Positions 1 through 12,136 of a DNA stretch of 64,000 bases are shown piece after piece (the first letter of the stretch is position 1; every line of letters starts with the position of its first letter). The notes below the pieces were generated by a model that was not told the DNA's origin, searched no databases, and saw only the letters and a list, made by a program, of their open reading frames with translations. Position numbers and translations under genes: made by a program. This DNA comes from Malus domestica (lineage: Eukaryota; Streptophyta; Magnoliopsida; Rosales; Rosaceae). The DNA is taken from NCBI RefSeq assembly GCF_042453785.1, contig NC_091677.1, forward strand, positions 5,055,501 to 5,119,500, given 5' to 3'.

Positions 1-9
1 TGACTACAA

Positions 10-252
10 GCTCATTTGGCAAGTGCTTTTAAACGATTGAAAACGTTTTTAAATAAAATGTTTTTTGTACCAAATCTTAGTAAAAATGCAAGTTAATTCT
101 GAAAACAGCAAAAAGCACATAACATGTATTTTTAGCAGAAAACACTTCAAGTACTTTAGGAACAAAAGTATTTTCTCTAGAAGTACTTTTAGTGCAATTC
201 AAAAATATTCTCTAAAAATACTTTTAATCATTTAAAAGCACTTGTCTAATGA
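10..252. mobile_element. Foldback MITE
   Basis: The two ends are imperfect inverted repeats: the left arm has CAAGTGCTTTTAAACGATT and the right arm reads, in reverse, CAAGTGCTTTTAAATGATT. The interior is AT-rich with no coding potential. It lies at the window edge, so flanking target duplications cannot be fully judged. Confidence 0.6.
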
Positions 253-496
253 ACCGTACGTCACGCCATTAACTTACAAATATATGTTGAAAACTGGATT
301 TTAGAGACTGCTAATTGGCATCCACGTGTTTGACCAATACCATGCACATTTTATACGCAAGAAAATTAGGACAAGGTCTAGATCTGTATCCTCGGAAAAC
401 GGTTTATAAATATTTGGACTTGACTTTATCCTCGTAGCTTATTAACCACAGAAAGATTTCATTTCATTAAACCACAAAATAAGAAAGCATGAATTG

Positions 497-660
497 CTTA
501 GTATTACGGTCTAATGGTATTCCTCTTTACTTATAAGTGAGAGGTCTTAGGTTTGATTTTCATTAAAAGTGAGTTTGAACTACATTATTGTTAGTCCATT
601 GTGATGATAAAACCTCATCCTCCCCCTTAGTGTAGATAATATCATTTGTTCAAAAAAAAA
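497..660 (+). mobile_element. tRNA-derived SINE, copy 1
   Basis: This is one of five related copies (others near 1083, 27600, 38949 on -, 59555). The head has an A-box-like part (ACGGTCTAATGGTATTCC) and a B-box-like part (AGGTTTGATT), followed by a body ending in GTGTAGATAATATC and an A-rich tail, the layout of a Pol III derived SINE. The assignment rests on this layout and on repetition inside the window. Confidence 0.6.
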
Positions 661-1082
661 TACATGAATATTTCAGTAAGGTCTACTACTAGAATACAAA
701 TCAATAATATATTTATGTTATGAGTGGACACTGGCGGAACCAGAATTATATGTGAGGGAAAACCTTTCATATGTGTATTGAGGAAAAAAAATTCTAAATT
801 CATAGCATGAGCAAGTGAAGTAATCTTCCCAAAACTAAAAGAAAGTCCTTTTAAAATTAATAGAGAGAACCGAGAGAAATGTACAAAACCATACAACTAA
901 GTGAGAGGTAGAGAGGAGGGTAAAACGCACTAAAAATTAAAAAACATAGAAAAAAGTACGAAAAAATCTCGTTTGATAGAAAAATGAAGGTTTGCAAATA
1001 ATAGTTGATTATATTGCTTTATAAATAACATTAAAGTCTATTTTAAACTTGATTCCTAAAACTCTCTGTTTTGCTTGTCACG

Positions 1083-1257
1083 TAGTAGTAGGATATAATG
1101 GTATTTCTCTTTACTTGTAAGTTTGAGGTCTTAGATTTGGTTATTGCCAAAAACGAATTTGAACCGTGTTATTATTGTTAGCCCAGTGTGAGACGTAGCC
1201 CATTCTCCCACCACTTTAATTCAATTGATATCGTTTATTCACCAAAAAAAAAAAAAA
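1083..1257 (+). mobile_element. tRNA-derived SINE, copy 2
   Basis: Same family as the copy at 497, with more divergence: TATAATGGTATTTCTCTTTAC near the head, a degraded B box (AGATTTGGTT), and the family end TTGATATCGTTTATTC followed by a run of about 16 A. No coding potential. Confidence 0.55.
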
Positions 1258-1389
1258 AACTCCCTGCTTTGCAAACATAAAGAAAACAACAAAACTATTA
1301 ATTTTTTTTTTCTTCTACAAATGCAGGATTGGGGCGCCTAAATATTTTACATTGTAGCCAGGTGGGCTTAGAACCACCATGGTCCTTTA

Positions 1390-2640
1390 GACCATCTCCA
1401 ACCGAATGCTGGCTAGATGACTCATTTTAACCTTTTGGCCATCCAAGATATTAATATTTTAATGAATAGTACATGGTCATATTTGTCTCCATCTCCAACC
1501 GAGGGCCAAATGGCTCGTTTTAACCTTGTCACACAAAAAAACGTCTCTAACCGAGGCCCAAGGGCAATAGGGTCAAACATAATTTATTATTTAAATTTAA
1601 AAACTACAACAACTTAAATTTAAAAACAACAACTTAAATTTAAAAACTACAACTTATATTTAAAAACTACATATTAAATTTAAAAACAATATTAACTTAA
1701 ATTTTTTAAATTCATAAAAAAAATTGAATCCAACGGTAACTAGCCGTTGCATTTGAAAATTTGGCCTAGCATTCATGTCGGTTATATCCGACAGAAATGC
1801 TCTAATTTCTAGCCTAGCCAGGAGTTGGCTGGCTGGCTCATTTGGGCCAGTCAGTTGGCCCTTTGGCCCTTTTTTGTCCAGTGGGGTCCACGAGCCATAT
1901 GCCCTAGCCCTCGAATGGTGACGGTTTTGTCACATCCCAACCCTAGCCCCCACCACATCCCGGGCTTGACTCCGCAGTAGTACGATATTGTCCGATTTTG
2001 GCCCCGACCACGCCCTCATGATTTTGTTTCTGGGAACTCACATAAGAACTTCTCAGTGGGTCACCCATTCTGGGAATGCTCTCGCGCGAACTCGTTTAAC
2101 TTCGTAGTTCCGATGGAACCCGAAGCCAGTGAGCTCCCAAAAGACCTCGAGCTAAGTAGAGATGAGAATATGCATATAAGACTTACATGGTCCATTCCCC
2201 TAGGCGATGTGGGATGTTACAATCCACCCCCTTAGGGGCCCGGCGTCCTCGTCAACACACATCCAGCCAGGGATTGGCTCTGATACCAAATTGTCACGTC
2301 CCGGCCCGGGCCCCACCACATCCCGGGCTCGACTCCGCAGTAGCACGATATTGTCCACTTTGGACCTCGACCACGCCCTCACGATTTTGTTTTTGGGAAC
2401 TCACACGAGAACTTCCCAGTGGGTCACCCATCTTAGGAATGCTCTCGCGCGAACTCGTTTAACTTTGGAGTTTCGATGGAACCCGAAGCTAGTGAGCTCC
2501 CAAAAGGCCTCGAGCTAAGTAGAGATGAGAATATACATATAAGACTTACATGATCCACTCCCCTAGACGATGTGGGATGTTACAGTTTTCAAGTATTTTT
2601 CGACCATCTGGCTCTCTGGACCCTTCTGTTGGAGATGGTC
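1390..2640. mobile_element. PIF/Harbinger-type MITE A, split by a Cassandra element
   Basis: Begins GACCATCTCCAACCGAATG and ends with the inverted form GTTGGAGATGGTC; flanked by TTA at 1387-1389 and 2641-2643. A 3-bp TTA/TAA duplication with such ends is typical of PIF/Harbinger (Tourist) elements. The interior has GC-rich subterminal parts (GGCTGGCTGGCTC, GTGGGGTCCACGAGCC) and an AT-rich centre of ACTACAACTTAAATTT-like repeats. A Cassandra retroelement sits inside at 1928-2584. Confidence 0.8.
1928..2584 (-). mobile_element. Cassandra TRIM retrotransposon (two LTRs)
   Basis: Two LTRs of about 294 bp (1928-2221 and 2292-2584) flank a 70-bp internal part (2222-2291). Read on the minus strand the LTR begins TGTAACATCCCACATCG and ends in TGACA; just inside is TTTGGTATCAGAGCC, the primer site for initiator tRNA-Met. 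Each LTR carries a stretch resembling 5S rRNA (AAGTTAAACGAGTTCGCGCG, then GATGGGTGACCCACTGGGAA), the hallmark of Cassandra. It is inserted in the Harbinger MITE at 1390-2640, with GTTTT on both sides (about 1924-1928 and 2585-2589; one T is ambiguous). No protein is encoded. Confidence 0.9.
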
Positions 2641-2643
2641 TTA

Positions 2644-3161
2644 GGCTATCTCCAACCGAAAGCTGGCCAGATGGCTCGTTTTAGCCATCTGGCCCTCCAA
2701 GATATTAATATTTTAATGAACAGTACATGGTCATATTTGCCTTCATCTCCAACCAAGGGAAACATAATTTATTATTTAAATTTAAAAACTGCAACAACTT
2801 AAATTTAAAAACAACATTAACTTAAATTTTTTAAATTCATAAAAAAAAAATTTGGCCCAAAAAAAAAATTTGAATCCAACGGTAACTAGCCGTTGCATTT
2901 GAAAATTTGGCCTAGCATTTTTGTTGGCTATAACTGATAGGAATATATTTAATAAATATATTCCTGTCGGTTGTATTCGACAGAAATGCTCTAATTTTTG
3001 GCCCAACCCAGGGCTAGCTAGCTGTCTCATTTGGGCTAGCCGGTTGGCCCTTTTTTGTCTAGTGGGGTCCACAAGCCATTTGGCCTAGCCCTCGGTTAGA
3101 GACGGTTTTCGAGCATTTTTTCGGCGCTTTAGCCCTCTGGACCTTTCAGTTTGAGATGGTC
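2644..3161. mobile_element. PIF/Harbinger-type MITE B
   Basis: Starts GGCTATCTCCAACCGAAAGC, ends TTTGAGATGGTC, flanked by TTA on both sides (2641-2643, 3162-3164). Same family as MITE A and C. The centre has the TCCAACGGTAACTAGCCGTT palindrome common to the family and an extra local copy of the GTCGGTTGTATTCGACAG hairpin. Confidence 0.8.
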
Positions 3162-3164
3162 TTA

Positions 3165-3727
3165 GGCCATGTCCAACGAAAGGCTGGCCAGAGGGCTCGT
3201 TTTAGCCCTCTGGCCCTCCAAGATATTAATATTTTAATGAACAGTATATGATCGTATTTTCCTCCATCTCCAACCGAGGGCCATATGACTCATTTTAGCC
3301 TTGTCACAAAAAACCGTCTCCAACCAAAGGATAAAGGGTCATAGGGCCAAACATAATTTATTATTTAAATTTAAAAACTACAACAACTTAAATTTAAAAA
3401 TTACAACTTATATTTAAAAACTACAATTTAAATTTAAAAACTACAGATTAAATTTAAAAACAATATTAACTTAAATTTTTTAAATTCATAAAAAAAATTT
3501 GGCCAAAAAAAAAATTTGAATCCAACGGTAACTAGCCGTTCCATTTGAAAATTTTTCTGGCCCAGCCAGGGGCTGGCTGGCTGGCTTATTTAGGCCAGCT
3601 GGTTGGCCATTTGGCCCCTTTTTGTCCAGTGGGGCCCACGAGCCATTTGCCCTAGCCCTCGGTTGGAGACAGTTTTCAGGTGTTTTTCAACCCTCTGACC
3701 CTCTTGACCCTTCGGTTGGAGATGGTC
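3165..3727. mobile_element. PIF/Harbinger-type MITE C
   Basis: Starts GGCCATGTCCAACGAAAGGC and ends TTCGGTTGGAGATGGTC, with TTA at 3162-3164 and 3728-3730. It directly follows MITE B and shares its flanking TTA, so A, B and C form a head-to-tail row of three. Confidence 0.8.
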
Positions 3728-3730
3728 TTA

Positions 3731-5173
3731 GTGACTCTTTTTTTTTTCAGAGTGGGAGAGTTGCACTAAACCATATAATGAGTCTGTCATAATTAATATC
3801 AAACTCAATATTTTCAGAAGTTAAATTTAAAATCTTTCACTTACCAGTGCAAAAAATTATCACAGCACCACAACACTAAATGACCAAAAAAGGGAATTAA
3901 TGATCTATTTCCAATTGAAATATGAAATTTGGCAACAACTAAAAAAAATTGAAATATACAAAATTAAGCTCCAAACGAGCATGATAACTACTAGAAGTCT
4001 AGAAGCTGCCAATTTCATTTTTGGTCTGCTTAGACTCTGATAGGAGATGCCAAATTGCCAATTACCAATTGTCAAACCTTTGATTTTGATTTGTGATCAT
4101 CACAACTGTCAAGCATTTATTTACTTTGAAACAGTCAATTAATCTTTTTTAACCCATTTTACAAATTAAATCTTACCATAAAAAACCCCACAAATTAATA
4201 ATCATTTCCTTTGAAGAACTCATCTTCTATAATACGATATTTTTATTATCTCTAGTGTATGACATACACCGATAAATGCACGACTAGATATGCGGCTAAC
4301 GATTCAACAATCAAAAATCTAATCGTAAAAAATTATAATGTATACTAGACACTGATGAGTACTAAAAAACATCCTTATAATATTTTTATTGTAGAGTATA
4401 CATATATTTCTCTGCACCCAAAATCTTTTGTGGTCTCTTTGTGACCTATTTTATTGAGCGACATATGTTATTTTGACTCAATTTATCTTTAGTTTTTAAC
4501 TTTTTGTTGAGGATTAAATGAATGAACATGTGTCACTCAATGAAATTGGCCACAGATGATTTTGGGTACACAAGCTTTGGACTCGTTAATTCATTGTATT
4601 TTTTTTCCATTGTACGAATTAACCATAATAACTTAATTAGGGTATTGCTATCCACACATATTTTTTACATTCCATATCCCCTGTTAGTTTATGTTCTTTA
4701 ATCATCTTCAATTAACTCGATATGATAGTTGATAATTGAAAAATATAGATAAAAAATAAAAAATGAGTATGTATATAACATCAACCTTCAATTAAAGAAC
4801 AAACCAACTGGTCTCAATTTTTAAAAAGAAAACAATTATTATTTAATACAATCACCATCTTTAAAGTTAAAAAACTTCCGACTTTTAATAAAATTAGTTA
4901 ATTAAAAATTGGCTACATTTATTAGACAAAAGAAAAGGAAATTCGTACATTTAACTGACTTGCAGACTTGGAAAGTGCGCAGTAGCACACGCTACCGCGT
5001 TCTCCCCACTCTCTTTCCACACTCGTTTTCTCTGTTTTTCTTGGTCGAATACATTTTCTCTGTGTTCAGACGAAAGGTGTGCCACCACCTCTGAAAAAAG
5101 TATGCAAGTTTGTGGCACCCAAGAAAAATTAGACCACAAACATTCCGACCAGAACAAAATCTAATTGCCAGAA
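3731..5173. other. Intergenic, upstream of the first COBRA-like gene
   Basis: AT-rich sequence with no supported gene, apart from a small foldback MITE at 4414-4568. The last 200 bases before the start codon at 5174 are pyrimidine-rich and probably hold the 5' UTR and core promoter; no clear TATA box was picked. Confidence 0.5.
4414..4568. mobile_element. Small foldback MITE
   Basis: Imperfect inverted repeat: the left arm reads CACCCAAAATCTTTTGTGG then TTATTGAGCGACATATGTT; the right arm read in reverse gives ACCCAAAATCATCTGTGGCC then TCATTGAGTGACACATGTTC. No ORF. Confidence 0.6.
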
Positions 5174-7824
5174 ATGGGGTTTCTGTTCCTGCCCATGAGT
5201 CGATCAGTCCCACAATTCATCAGTTTCGCCACCATTCTTGTCTTTGTGCTTTCTTGCACCACCAGCTTCATTGCAACAGGTATATATGCTCAGGCTCGAT
5301 CAATATTTGCAAAGTTTGAATCTTTTTTACTTGGTAATTTGTAATTTCTTCGAAGTTTGAATCTTTAATTTTCTTGGCCCAACGTTTGTTATTTCTTCAA
5401 TGTTTGTGAGGTTTTGGCTTTTGGGTTTTCGCTTCTGCAAGCGAGGGAATGAGGTTTTATTTTTGTTTATTTTTTAATGTTTCAAAACTTTTAATCTTCT
5501 TGGTTTTGGTTTTATCTATGTTGATGCAGATGGGTTTTCATGGAAAAATTGTATTTCGTTATGAAGTTCTTGTGTTTCGAATGAATTCGAATTTTTTGAA
5601 TTTTAACAGACGAAGTTGTGGCAAACAAGGCTCTGCAATTATTGTTTGACATAGTTTTTTATTGATTCAAATCATCACATTGTTGATTGTTTTGTTTGTT
5701 TATTGCCAGAAGCGTATGATCCACTCGACCCGAACGGAAATATCACCATCAAATGGGATATCTTAAGCTGGACTTCTGATGGCTATGTTGTAAGTATTAT
5801 TTGAGAACTGTTTGCTTTTGTCACTAGTTGCACAGAATGCGTAAAATGGTTGCGTTCGAAGAAATATTAAGTTAATACCGAAACATGAATATGATTTCCG
5901 AGGAATAACAAGAGCTGCTTGTCGAAGTTCTTCAAGCATCGATCGGTTGCCTAACACTGAACACCATCTTTATGTCATGCTTCCATTTGGATTTTTGCTT
6001 GCAAAAACTACACGGTGGCTCTAGTTTCAGTTACTTTTTGTCATTCACAATGTCATTCCTACTCGAGATATTCGGGAATGAAAACTGTGAAACTTCAGTC
6101 ACTAGAATGAGTGTTTAATGGTCCCCTCTACATTAAAAACTCAATCGCAAGCTGCACTCAAAGTTAGACATTCGGCTTTTGGTTTAGTAAAACAGAGCTC
6201 TATTAGTTGTTGACAGCAACATTAAACATGGATTCGTTTTACCTTTCCCTGAAGCATGGTAGAGTTGAGTGAATATCTAATTAGTGTTCTCTTTGAATAC
6301 ACAGGCTGCTGTTACACTTTTTAACTTCCAAAAGTATCGGCACATTCAGGCACCGGGATGGTCGCTAGGGTGGACATGGGCAAAGAAGGAGGTTATATGG
6401 AACATGGTGGGAGGACAAGCCACAGAGCAAGGGGATTGTTCAAGATTCAAAACAACACTCCCCCATTGCTGTAAGAAGACTCCTACAGTTGTTGATCTAT
6501 TGCCCGGAACACCTTACAATCAACAATACACAAATTGTTGCAAAGGAGGGGTACTTAGTTCATGGGTGCAAGATCCAGAAAAGGCTGTAGGTTCTTTTCA
6601 AATAAGCGTTGGTCAAGCAGGAACCACAAACAAGACCGTCAGACTGCCTAAAAACTTCACCCTGAACACACCCGGTCCTGGGTATACTTGTGCTCGCGCC
6701 AAAGTAGTCAAACCAACTAAATTTATCAGTCCGGATAAAAGGAGAGTCACTCAAGCTATGAGTAAGTGTTATGAATCTTTTTAAACATAAATGTTTGCGC
6801 TAATAAGTTTGTCAGTCATTCTTACCCCTTGTTCGTGACAGTGACATGGAATGTGACGTGCACATATTCGCAAATACTGGCTCAGAAAACTCCTACATGT
6901 TGTGTCTCGCTCTCATCGTTCTACAATGACACTATAGTGCCCTGCCCAAATTGCTCATGCGGTTGCCAGAGAAACGCAACTCATCCAGGAAGCTGTGTAG
7001 AGTGAGCTCTCTTCTGAAATCAGCTTCTTTTAACTTCTTTTAACTCAAGCTTTTTCATTAAGACATTTATATTCTCTGTGAATATGCAGACCAGATTCCC
7101 CCTACTTGGCTTCAGTTGTCTCAGCCTCCAACAAGAATAGCTACACGCCTCTAGTTAGATGCACTGCGCACATGTGCCCAATCCGAGTTCACTGGCATGT
7201 CAAGGTAAACTACAAACAATACTGGCGAGTGAAGGTTACAGTTACAAACTTCAATTACAGGATGAATTATTCCGATTGGAACATGGTTGTCCAACACCCA
7301 AACTTTGACAATCTGACCCAGATTTTCAGCTACAACTACAAGTCGATAACTCCTTATGCGACAATAAGTAAGTTAATCCTGACTTCTTGTTACTTTTCAT
7401 ATGTTCTTCAGTTCTTTTCTAACATGATTTGGCTAGAACTTGTAGTGTTTTATGATTTTCTAAAAGAACTGCATATGTTATTCTTCCTCATTGTAAGTTG
7501 CGAATCTCTGATCTGGCTTTCTTTCAAACAGATGATACTGGCATGTTATGGGGAATTAAGTTCTACAATGATATTCTGATGCAAGCTGGGCCTCTTGGTA
7601 ATGTACAGTCAGAGCTGCTTTTCCAAAAGGATGAAGCAACTTTCACATTTGATAAGGGTTGGGCGTTCCCTCGAAGGGTCTATTTCAATGGTGATAACTG
7701 TGTGATGCCACCTCCAGATGCCTATCCATGGTTGCCAAATTCTGGTTTCCGGCAGTATGTCTCTCTGCTCACTCTAATCATGACTTGTCTATCGACCATT
7801 GCAGTCATGCATGCTTATGCTTAA
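5174..7824 (+). CDS. COBL: COBRA-like GPI-anchored protein (COB/COBL1 type)
   Basis: Six exons: 5174-5279, 5710-5789, 6305-6761, 6842-7001, 7090-7367 and 7532-7824; all borders are GT-AG and the joined frame gives 457 aa, normal for the family. Residues 1-35 form a hydrophobic signal peptide, followed by EAYDPLDPNGNITIKWD, the start of the mature protein and its cellulose-binding-like N-terminal half. Exon 3 has FNFQKYRHIQAPGWSLGW and the Cys-rich PHCCKKTPTVVDLLPG. Exon 4 carries the COBRA signature CCVSLSSFYNDT and CPNCSCGCQ. The last exon ends with WAFPRRVYFNGDNC, then a PPPDAYPWLPNSG spacer and a hydrophobic tail, as expected for a GPI signal. COBRA proteins sit on the outer plasma membrane and guide cellulose microfibril orientation. 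Text similarity fits COB/COBL1/COBL2 better than COBL4; the exact orthologue is not settled. It converges on a second COBRA-like gene. Confidence 0.93.
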
Positions 7825-8421
7825 TCTGAGCTCGAAAATGTTCCGATCAATGATTTTCAAAAGGTATAGTTAAGATAGGAATATATGGAAGCCACTCAAT
7901 GTTCTGATGCGTCATGATCAGCATTCCCGGCATGAAATTAGATAGAGTCAAATGTGCTGCTGATGTTCATTTTTTGTATTACTGTAAAGGGTAGGTTGCT
8001 TCTGGCTATTGTGTTGTATGACTGTTCATGTAGCCAGACCCTCTTGCTTGTAGAGTTACCAGATTATGTAGTCATGATGGTAAATCCGAAACAAGCAATA
8101 AAATCTGATCAGAGTTTTATCTGTTCTTACTGTTTACTTAATATATCATATGATCGCGTTGTTCAATCAAATTGTGGCAGTTCTGCATTAAATTAAAGAT
8201 TTCATTTGCCAATCATGTACTTATTTATATGAACAGAGAAATTCATATACCAGAATCGTCCAGTCTCTCTTCACAAGATACATGCAAATAAGTTAAATTT
8301 GCTTCTTCAAAGAATACTTGAAGTATCTGTGCTCCAATTCTCTGTGCAAAATATCCTTCATACCTTAGCTTCAAAATTTTAGGGCATCGATCACGATTGT
8401 GGAAGCTACGGAACCAAATCA
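7825..8421. other. Shared 3' intergenic of the COBRA-like pair
   Basis: About 600 bases between the two convergent stop codons. It must contain both 3' UTRs; AATAAA at 8098-8103 on + is a plausible polyadenylation signal for the left gene. No other gene seen. Confidence 0.6.
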
Positions 8422-10285
8422 TCAGATAGCTATAAACAAGAAAAAGAACAACGAAATCAAAGCTGAGAAGGAAAGTAGAATTTTCTGGGCAGAATTGGGA
8501 AGAAACGGGTAGACGTCAGGTGGAGGAAACTGGCACTCGTCGCCATTGAAGTAAACTTTGCGAGGAAATGCCCACCCCTCCCTCAAAGTGAAGGTGTTCT
8601 TGTCCTTTTGAAGCAGCATCTCCGACTGAACGAACCCAAATTCCCCGGCTTGCACTAATCGGTCATTGAAGAATTTCATGCCATAAAACATTCCAGTGTC
8701 ATCTGCATATAACGTAGCAGCTATGTTAGCCTACATATGACTACGAGAATATAACGTGGAAGAGGAAATCGATTTGAACTCACTTATGGAGCTGTAAGCA
8801 ATGAGAGGCTTGTAATCAAAGCTGAAAACTTGTGTGACATTGTTGAAATTAGGATGCTGCATAACCAGAGTCCAATGCGTGTAGTTCATCTGATAGTTGA
8901 AGTTTGTAATCGACACCTTCACGCGCCAGTACTCCTTGTAATTCAGCATCACATGCCAGTGCACTCTCACCGGACACATGTGGCGTGTGCACTGCAGTAG
9001 CGGCAGCCCATTGCCTTTCCGCTTAGCGTCATCTTCAACCACGCTAAGCATTTTGGAATCACTTCTGCAACACAATCAAAATTATGACCATGTGATTTAT
9101 GTATATATGTTTGCACAGATTGTGCAATATATCGTCACTCGGTCGAGGACTTACTGGATGCAATTTCTCTTGTCCTGGCAACCACAAGTGCAAGAGGGGC
9201 AATGAACGATTGTGGAATTGTAAAAGGACGAGAGAGAGACACAACAGCTTGGGTATTTTCTGGCCTGAAGTTGTGAATATGAGCAGGTCACATTCCATGT
9301 CACTGCACAAAATCGGATAACCGTTACGCATTTGACATCTCACATGCTAATCAAAACGAACCAATAATCTAAAAATGTTCGAAATAAATTGAATCATGTG
9401 ACACGGAGGAACTTACTCAAAGCTTGAGTCCTGCGGCGTCCGGCAGATGTCAAAAAAATTGTGGGAGGCACAATCCTTGCCTTGCCACAAGTGTACCCTG
9501 TTCCAGGGCCTAGCAGAGTGAAGTTCCTAGGAAGTCTCACTGTACGGTTTGTAGTGCCGGCTGATCCAACACTGAGCTGGAAGGATGAGACAGCGGTCGA
9601 GGGGTCTTGGCCCCACGCGGACAACACGCCACCCTTGCAGCAATTTGTGAATTGCTGATTGTAAGGAACACCAGGAAGCAAGTCCACAAAGGTGGGGGTT
9701 TTCTTGCAACAATGAGGTACGTTCCCTTTGAACCGGGAGCAGTCACCTTGCTCCGTGGCTTCAGCTCCCACCGCCGCCCATATCACTTCTCTTCTGGCCC
9801 AGGTCCACCCTAATGTCCACCCCGGGCTCATGATGTGCCGGTACATTTGGAAGTTGTTCACAGTAACAGCCGCCTGAAACATACAATTCATTCAATAGAG
9901 GCAGAATCGATCATTCATACATTTGGTATGTACCCTCTAAGTCTTTCAAGAACAATCTTCTTAGATAAATGACGAAGGTGAAATTCGTACAACTAACGTC
10001 ATCGAGTAACGTAAATGGAATACGTCAGAAATCAAGTTAAGTACAGGAAAAAAGTGATACTCACCACATAACCATCTGGTGTCCAAGACATGATATCCCA
10101 TTTTACAGTTATGTTTCCATTCGGATCCAACGGATCATATGCAGCTGCATCAAATCAGAAAACATCAGATAAGTGATTATTTTTCTTTCTTCAATCCAAT
10201 GCGTAGTAGTCTAAAGGAGTTAAAGAGTTTTACCAGCACATGAAAAGATAGCAAGAAAGAAGAGAACTGATACCAAAGTTCTCAT
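8422..10285 (-). CDS. COBL4: COBRA-like protein 4 (secondary-wall type)
   Basis: Six exons read on minus: 10285-10234, 10144-10065, 9873-9417, 9302-9155, 9064-8784 and 8702-8422; the joined frame gives 432 aa. The short signal peptide (MRTLVSVLFFLAIFSCA) is followed by AYDPLDPNGNITVKWDIMSW. Exon 3 has the same 457-nt length as in the + neighbour, and the exon 2 length (80 nt) matches too. The CCVSLSSFYNST and CPSCTCGCQDKRNC motifs mark the COBRA domain; FAFDYK-like and WAFPRKVYFNGDEC motifs follow, then PPPDVYPFLPNSAQ and a hydrophobic GPI-signal tail. The short signal peptide, RTQAL junction and NSAQ end resemble Arabidopsis COBL4 (IRX6), needed for cellulose in secondary walls. Shared exon lengths with the convergent gene point to an old inverted duplication. 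Confidence 0.93.
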
Positions 10286-10771
10286 CTCCCCGGTCCGAAA
10301 CCCTAATCTTTAACTTTCCGGTGATAAGAGTTTGGATCGTAAGCTTAAGCAATGAGCAGGAGCTTTTTAGTAGCCAATGGAAGTGTGTGTATTTAAGAAA
10401 GATAGAGATCGTGCAAAGGACTATTTCGTTAGCTTTGTAAACAGATGGATTACCTAATGGTTGTTGCATACTTAAAAGTTATAATTGCATGTTCAATTCT
10501 GATCTCTTAGTCTTTCTCATCTGAAGACTTCTGTTGAGCTTTCCATGTCGTAAATTAACTGCTAATAATACCTAGCTAGCTAGGCATTTGAAACATATTT
10601 GCAGCGAACACAACATCTCAACGGTCCTCCACTACAGCTGATGATTAGGTTTGTAGCTCAAGTGATTAAAAATAATGGGAGCTATACAACCCAAATTCTG
10701 ACTTGACTCATGATTAAAAGTATTAACCATTAACCCTGAATGTGAAATCTTGTGTTTGATTTTTCCCCTTC
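10286..10771. other. Upstream region of COBL4
   Basis: AT-rich spacer that should hold the COBL4 promoter and 5' UTR (read on minus). Only short unrelated ORFs occur; no repeat could be assigned with confidence. Confidence 0.5.
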
Positions 10772-10790
10772 TCTAGTATCATCTTTTATA
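10772..10790. repeat. Left 19-bp direct repeat flanking the LINE block
   Basis: TCTAGTATCATCTTTTATA occurs here and at 17289-17307, exactly at the borders of the LINE-derived block. It fits a target-site duplication of a non-LTR retrotransposon. Confidence 0.8.
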
Positions 10791-10819
10791 GATATAGAGA
10801 GGGGAAAAAGGATTTACAC

Positions 10820-11878
10820 ATGGTCTTTATAGATTTGGAAAAAACGTATGATAGGGTCCCAAGAGACATTCTCTGGAGGATTTTGGAGACGAAAGGAGTA
10901 CGAGTAGCATATATCCAAGCTATAAAGGATATGTATGAAGGAGCAAAGACTGCCGTAAGAACTCATGAAGGATAAACCGAAAGCTTCCCCATAACTGTAC
11001 GATTACATCAAGGCTCATCCTTAAGTCTTTACCTTTTTGCGTTGGTAATGGATGAGTTAATAGGACATATTCAAGATGATATTCCTTGGTGTATGCTTTT
11101 CGCAGACGATATAGTGTTGATAGATGAAACTCAGGAAGGAGTAAATGTGAAGCTTAACCTTTGGAGAGAAGTGTTGGAATCTAAAGGTCTTCGCCTAAGC
11201 CGATAAAAGACATAATATATGGAGTGCAAGTTCAGTGCAAATGGAGGTCAAAATGAGTTAGGGGTGAGGATCGGAGATCAGGAAATACCAAAGAGCGACT
11301 GCTTTTGCTACCTAGGATCTATCTTGCAAAAGAACAGAGAATTAGATAGAGATCTCAACCATAGAATACAAGCTGGATGGATGAAGTGGAAGAGTGTATC
11401 CGGCGTGTTGTGTGACCGACATATGCCACTAAAACTCAAGGGAAAATTTTATAGGACGGCAATAAGGCCAACGATGCTGTATGGCACAGAATGTTGGGCG
11501 GTGAAACATCAACATGTACACAAAATGGGTGTAGCGGAGATGAGTATGCTTCGTTGGATGTGTGGGCACACGAGAAAGGATAAGATTAGGAATGAGGATA
11601 TCCGAGGTAAAGTAGGAGTAGCCGAAATTGTAGGAAAGCTGAGAGAAAATCGGTTACGGTGGTTTGAACATGTGCAAAGAAGGCCTACTGACGCTCCGGT
11701 TAGAAAATGCGACTACGGGATAAAGGTTCAGGGCTGAAGGGGTAGAGGAAGATCTAGGAAAACTTTGGAAGAGACTCTAAGAAAAGACTTAGAGTACTTG
11801 GATCTAACGAAGGACATGACACATGACCGAGCACAATGGCGTTCTAAGATTCATATAGCAGATCATACTCAGTGACTT
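10820..11878 (+). pseudogene. LINE reverse transcriptase fragment (copy 1)
   Basis: Non-LTR retrotransposon polymerase remnant. In one frame it shows [10 protein letters not shown], then [19 protein letters not shown] and the catalytic block [11 protein letters not shown] (the FADD core), followed by a C-terminal part with YLGSILQKN, LYGTECWAVK and the MLRWMCGHTRKDKIRNE region. Stop codons interrupt the frame near 10976, 11203, 11213 and 11737. The N-terminal endonuclease and upstream RT motifs are missing, so it is 5'-truncated and dead. Confidence 0.88.
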
Positions 11879-12136
11879 GGATTTTTCAAGTCTCTAACTG
11901 AGAAGTTTTCCTCACTTGAGAAATTAAGGGAACACTACCTCAACCTACATATTTCACTCACAAAGCTTCAACATACAAGCTTCAACAAAAGAAAAAATCA
12001 AAGAACTTAGTGAAGAAGGCTTTGGTGTATTTAACACAATACATTAAAATGAAGCAAAACTTATTTATTGATATCTCCGATAAGTTACAAATATGTACAT
12101 ATACATGAGTCAAAATAAACAAACAAGAGGGGGCAT

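Noticed and set aside
2187-2518. Overlapping ORFs of 60-103 codons on both strands
   Set aside because: They lie entirely in the Cassandra LTRs and have no protein family resemblance; the sequence is explained by a non-coding TRIM.
9461-9813. Plus-strand ORFs opposite COBL4 exon 3
   Set aside because: Shadow frames of a well-supported minus-strand exon.
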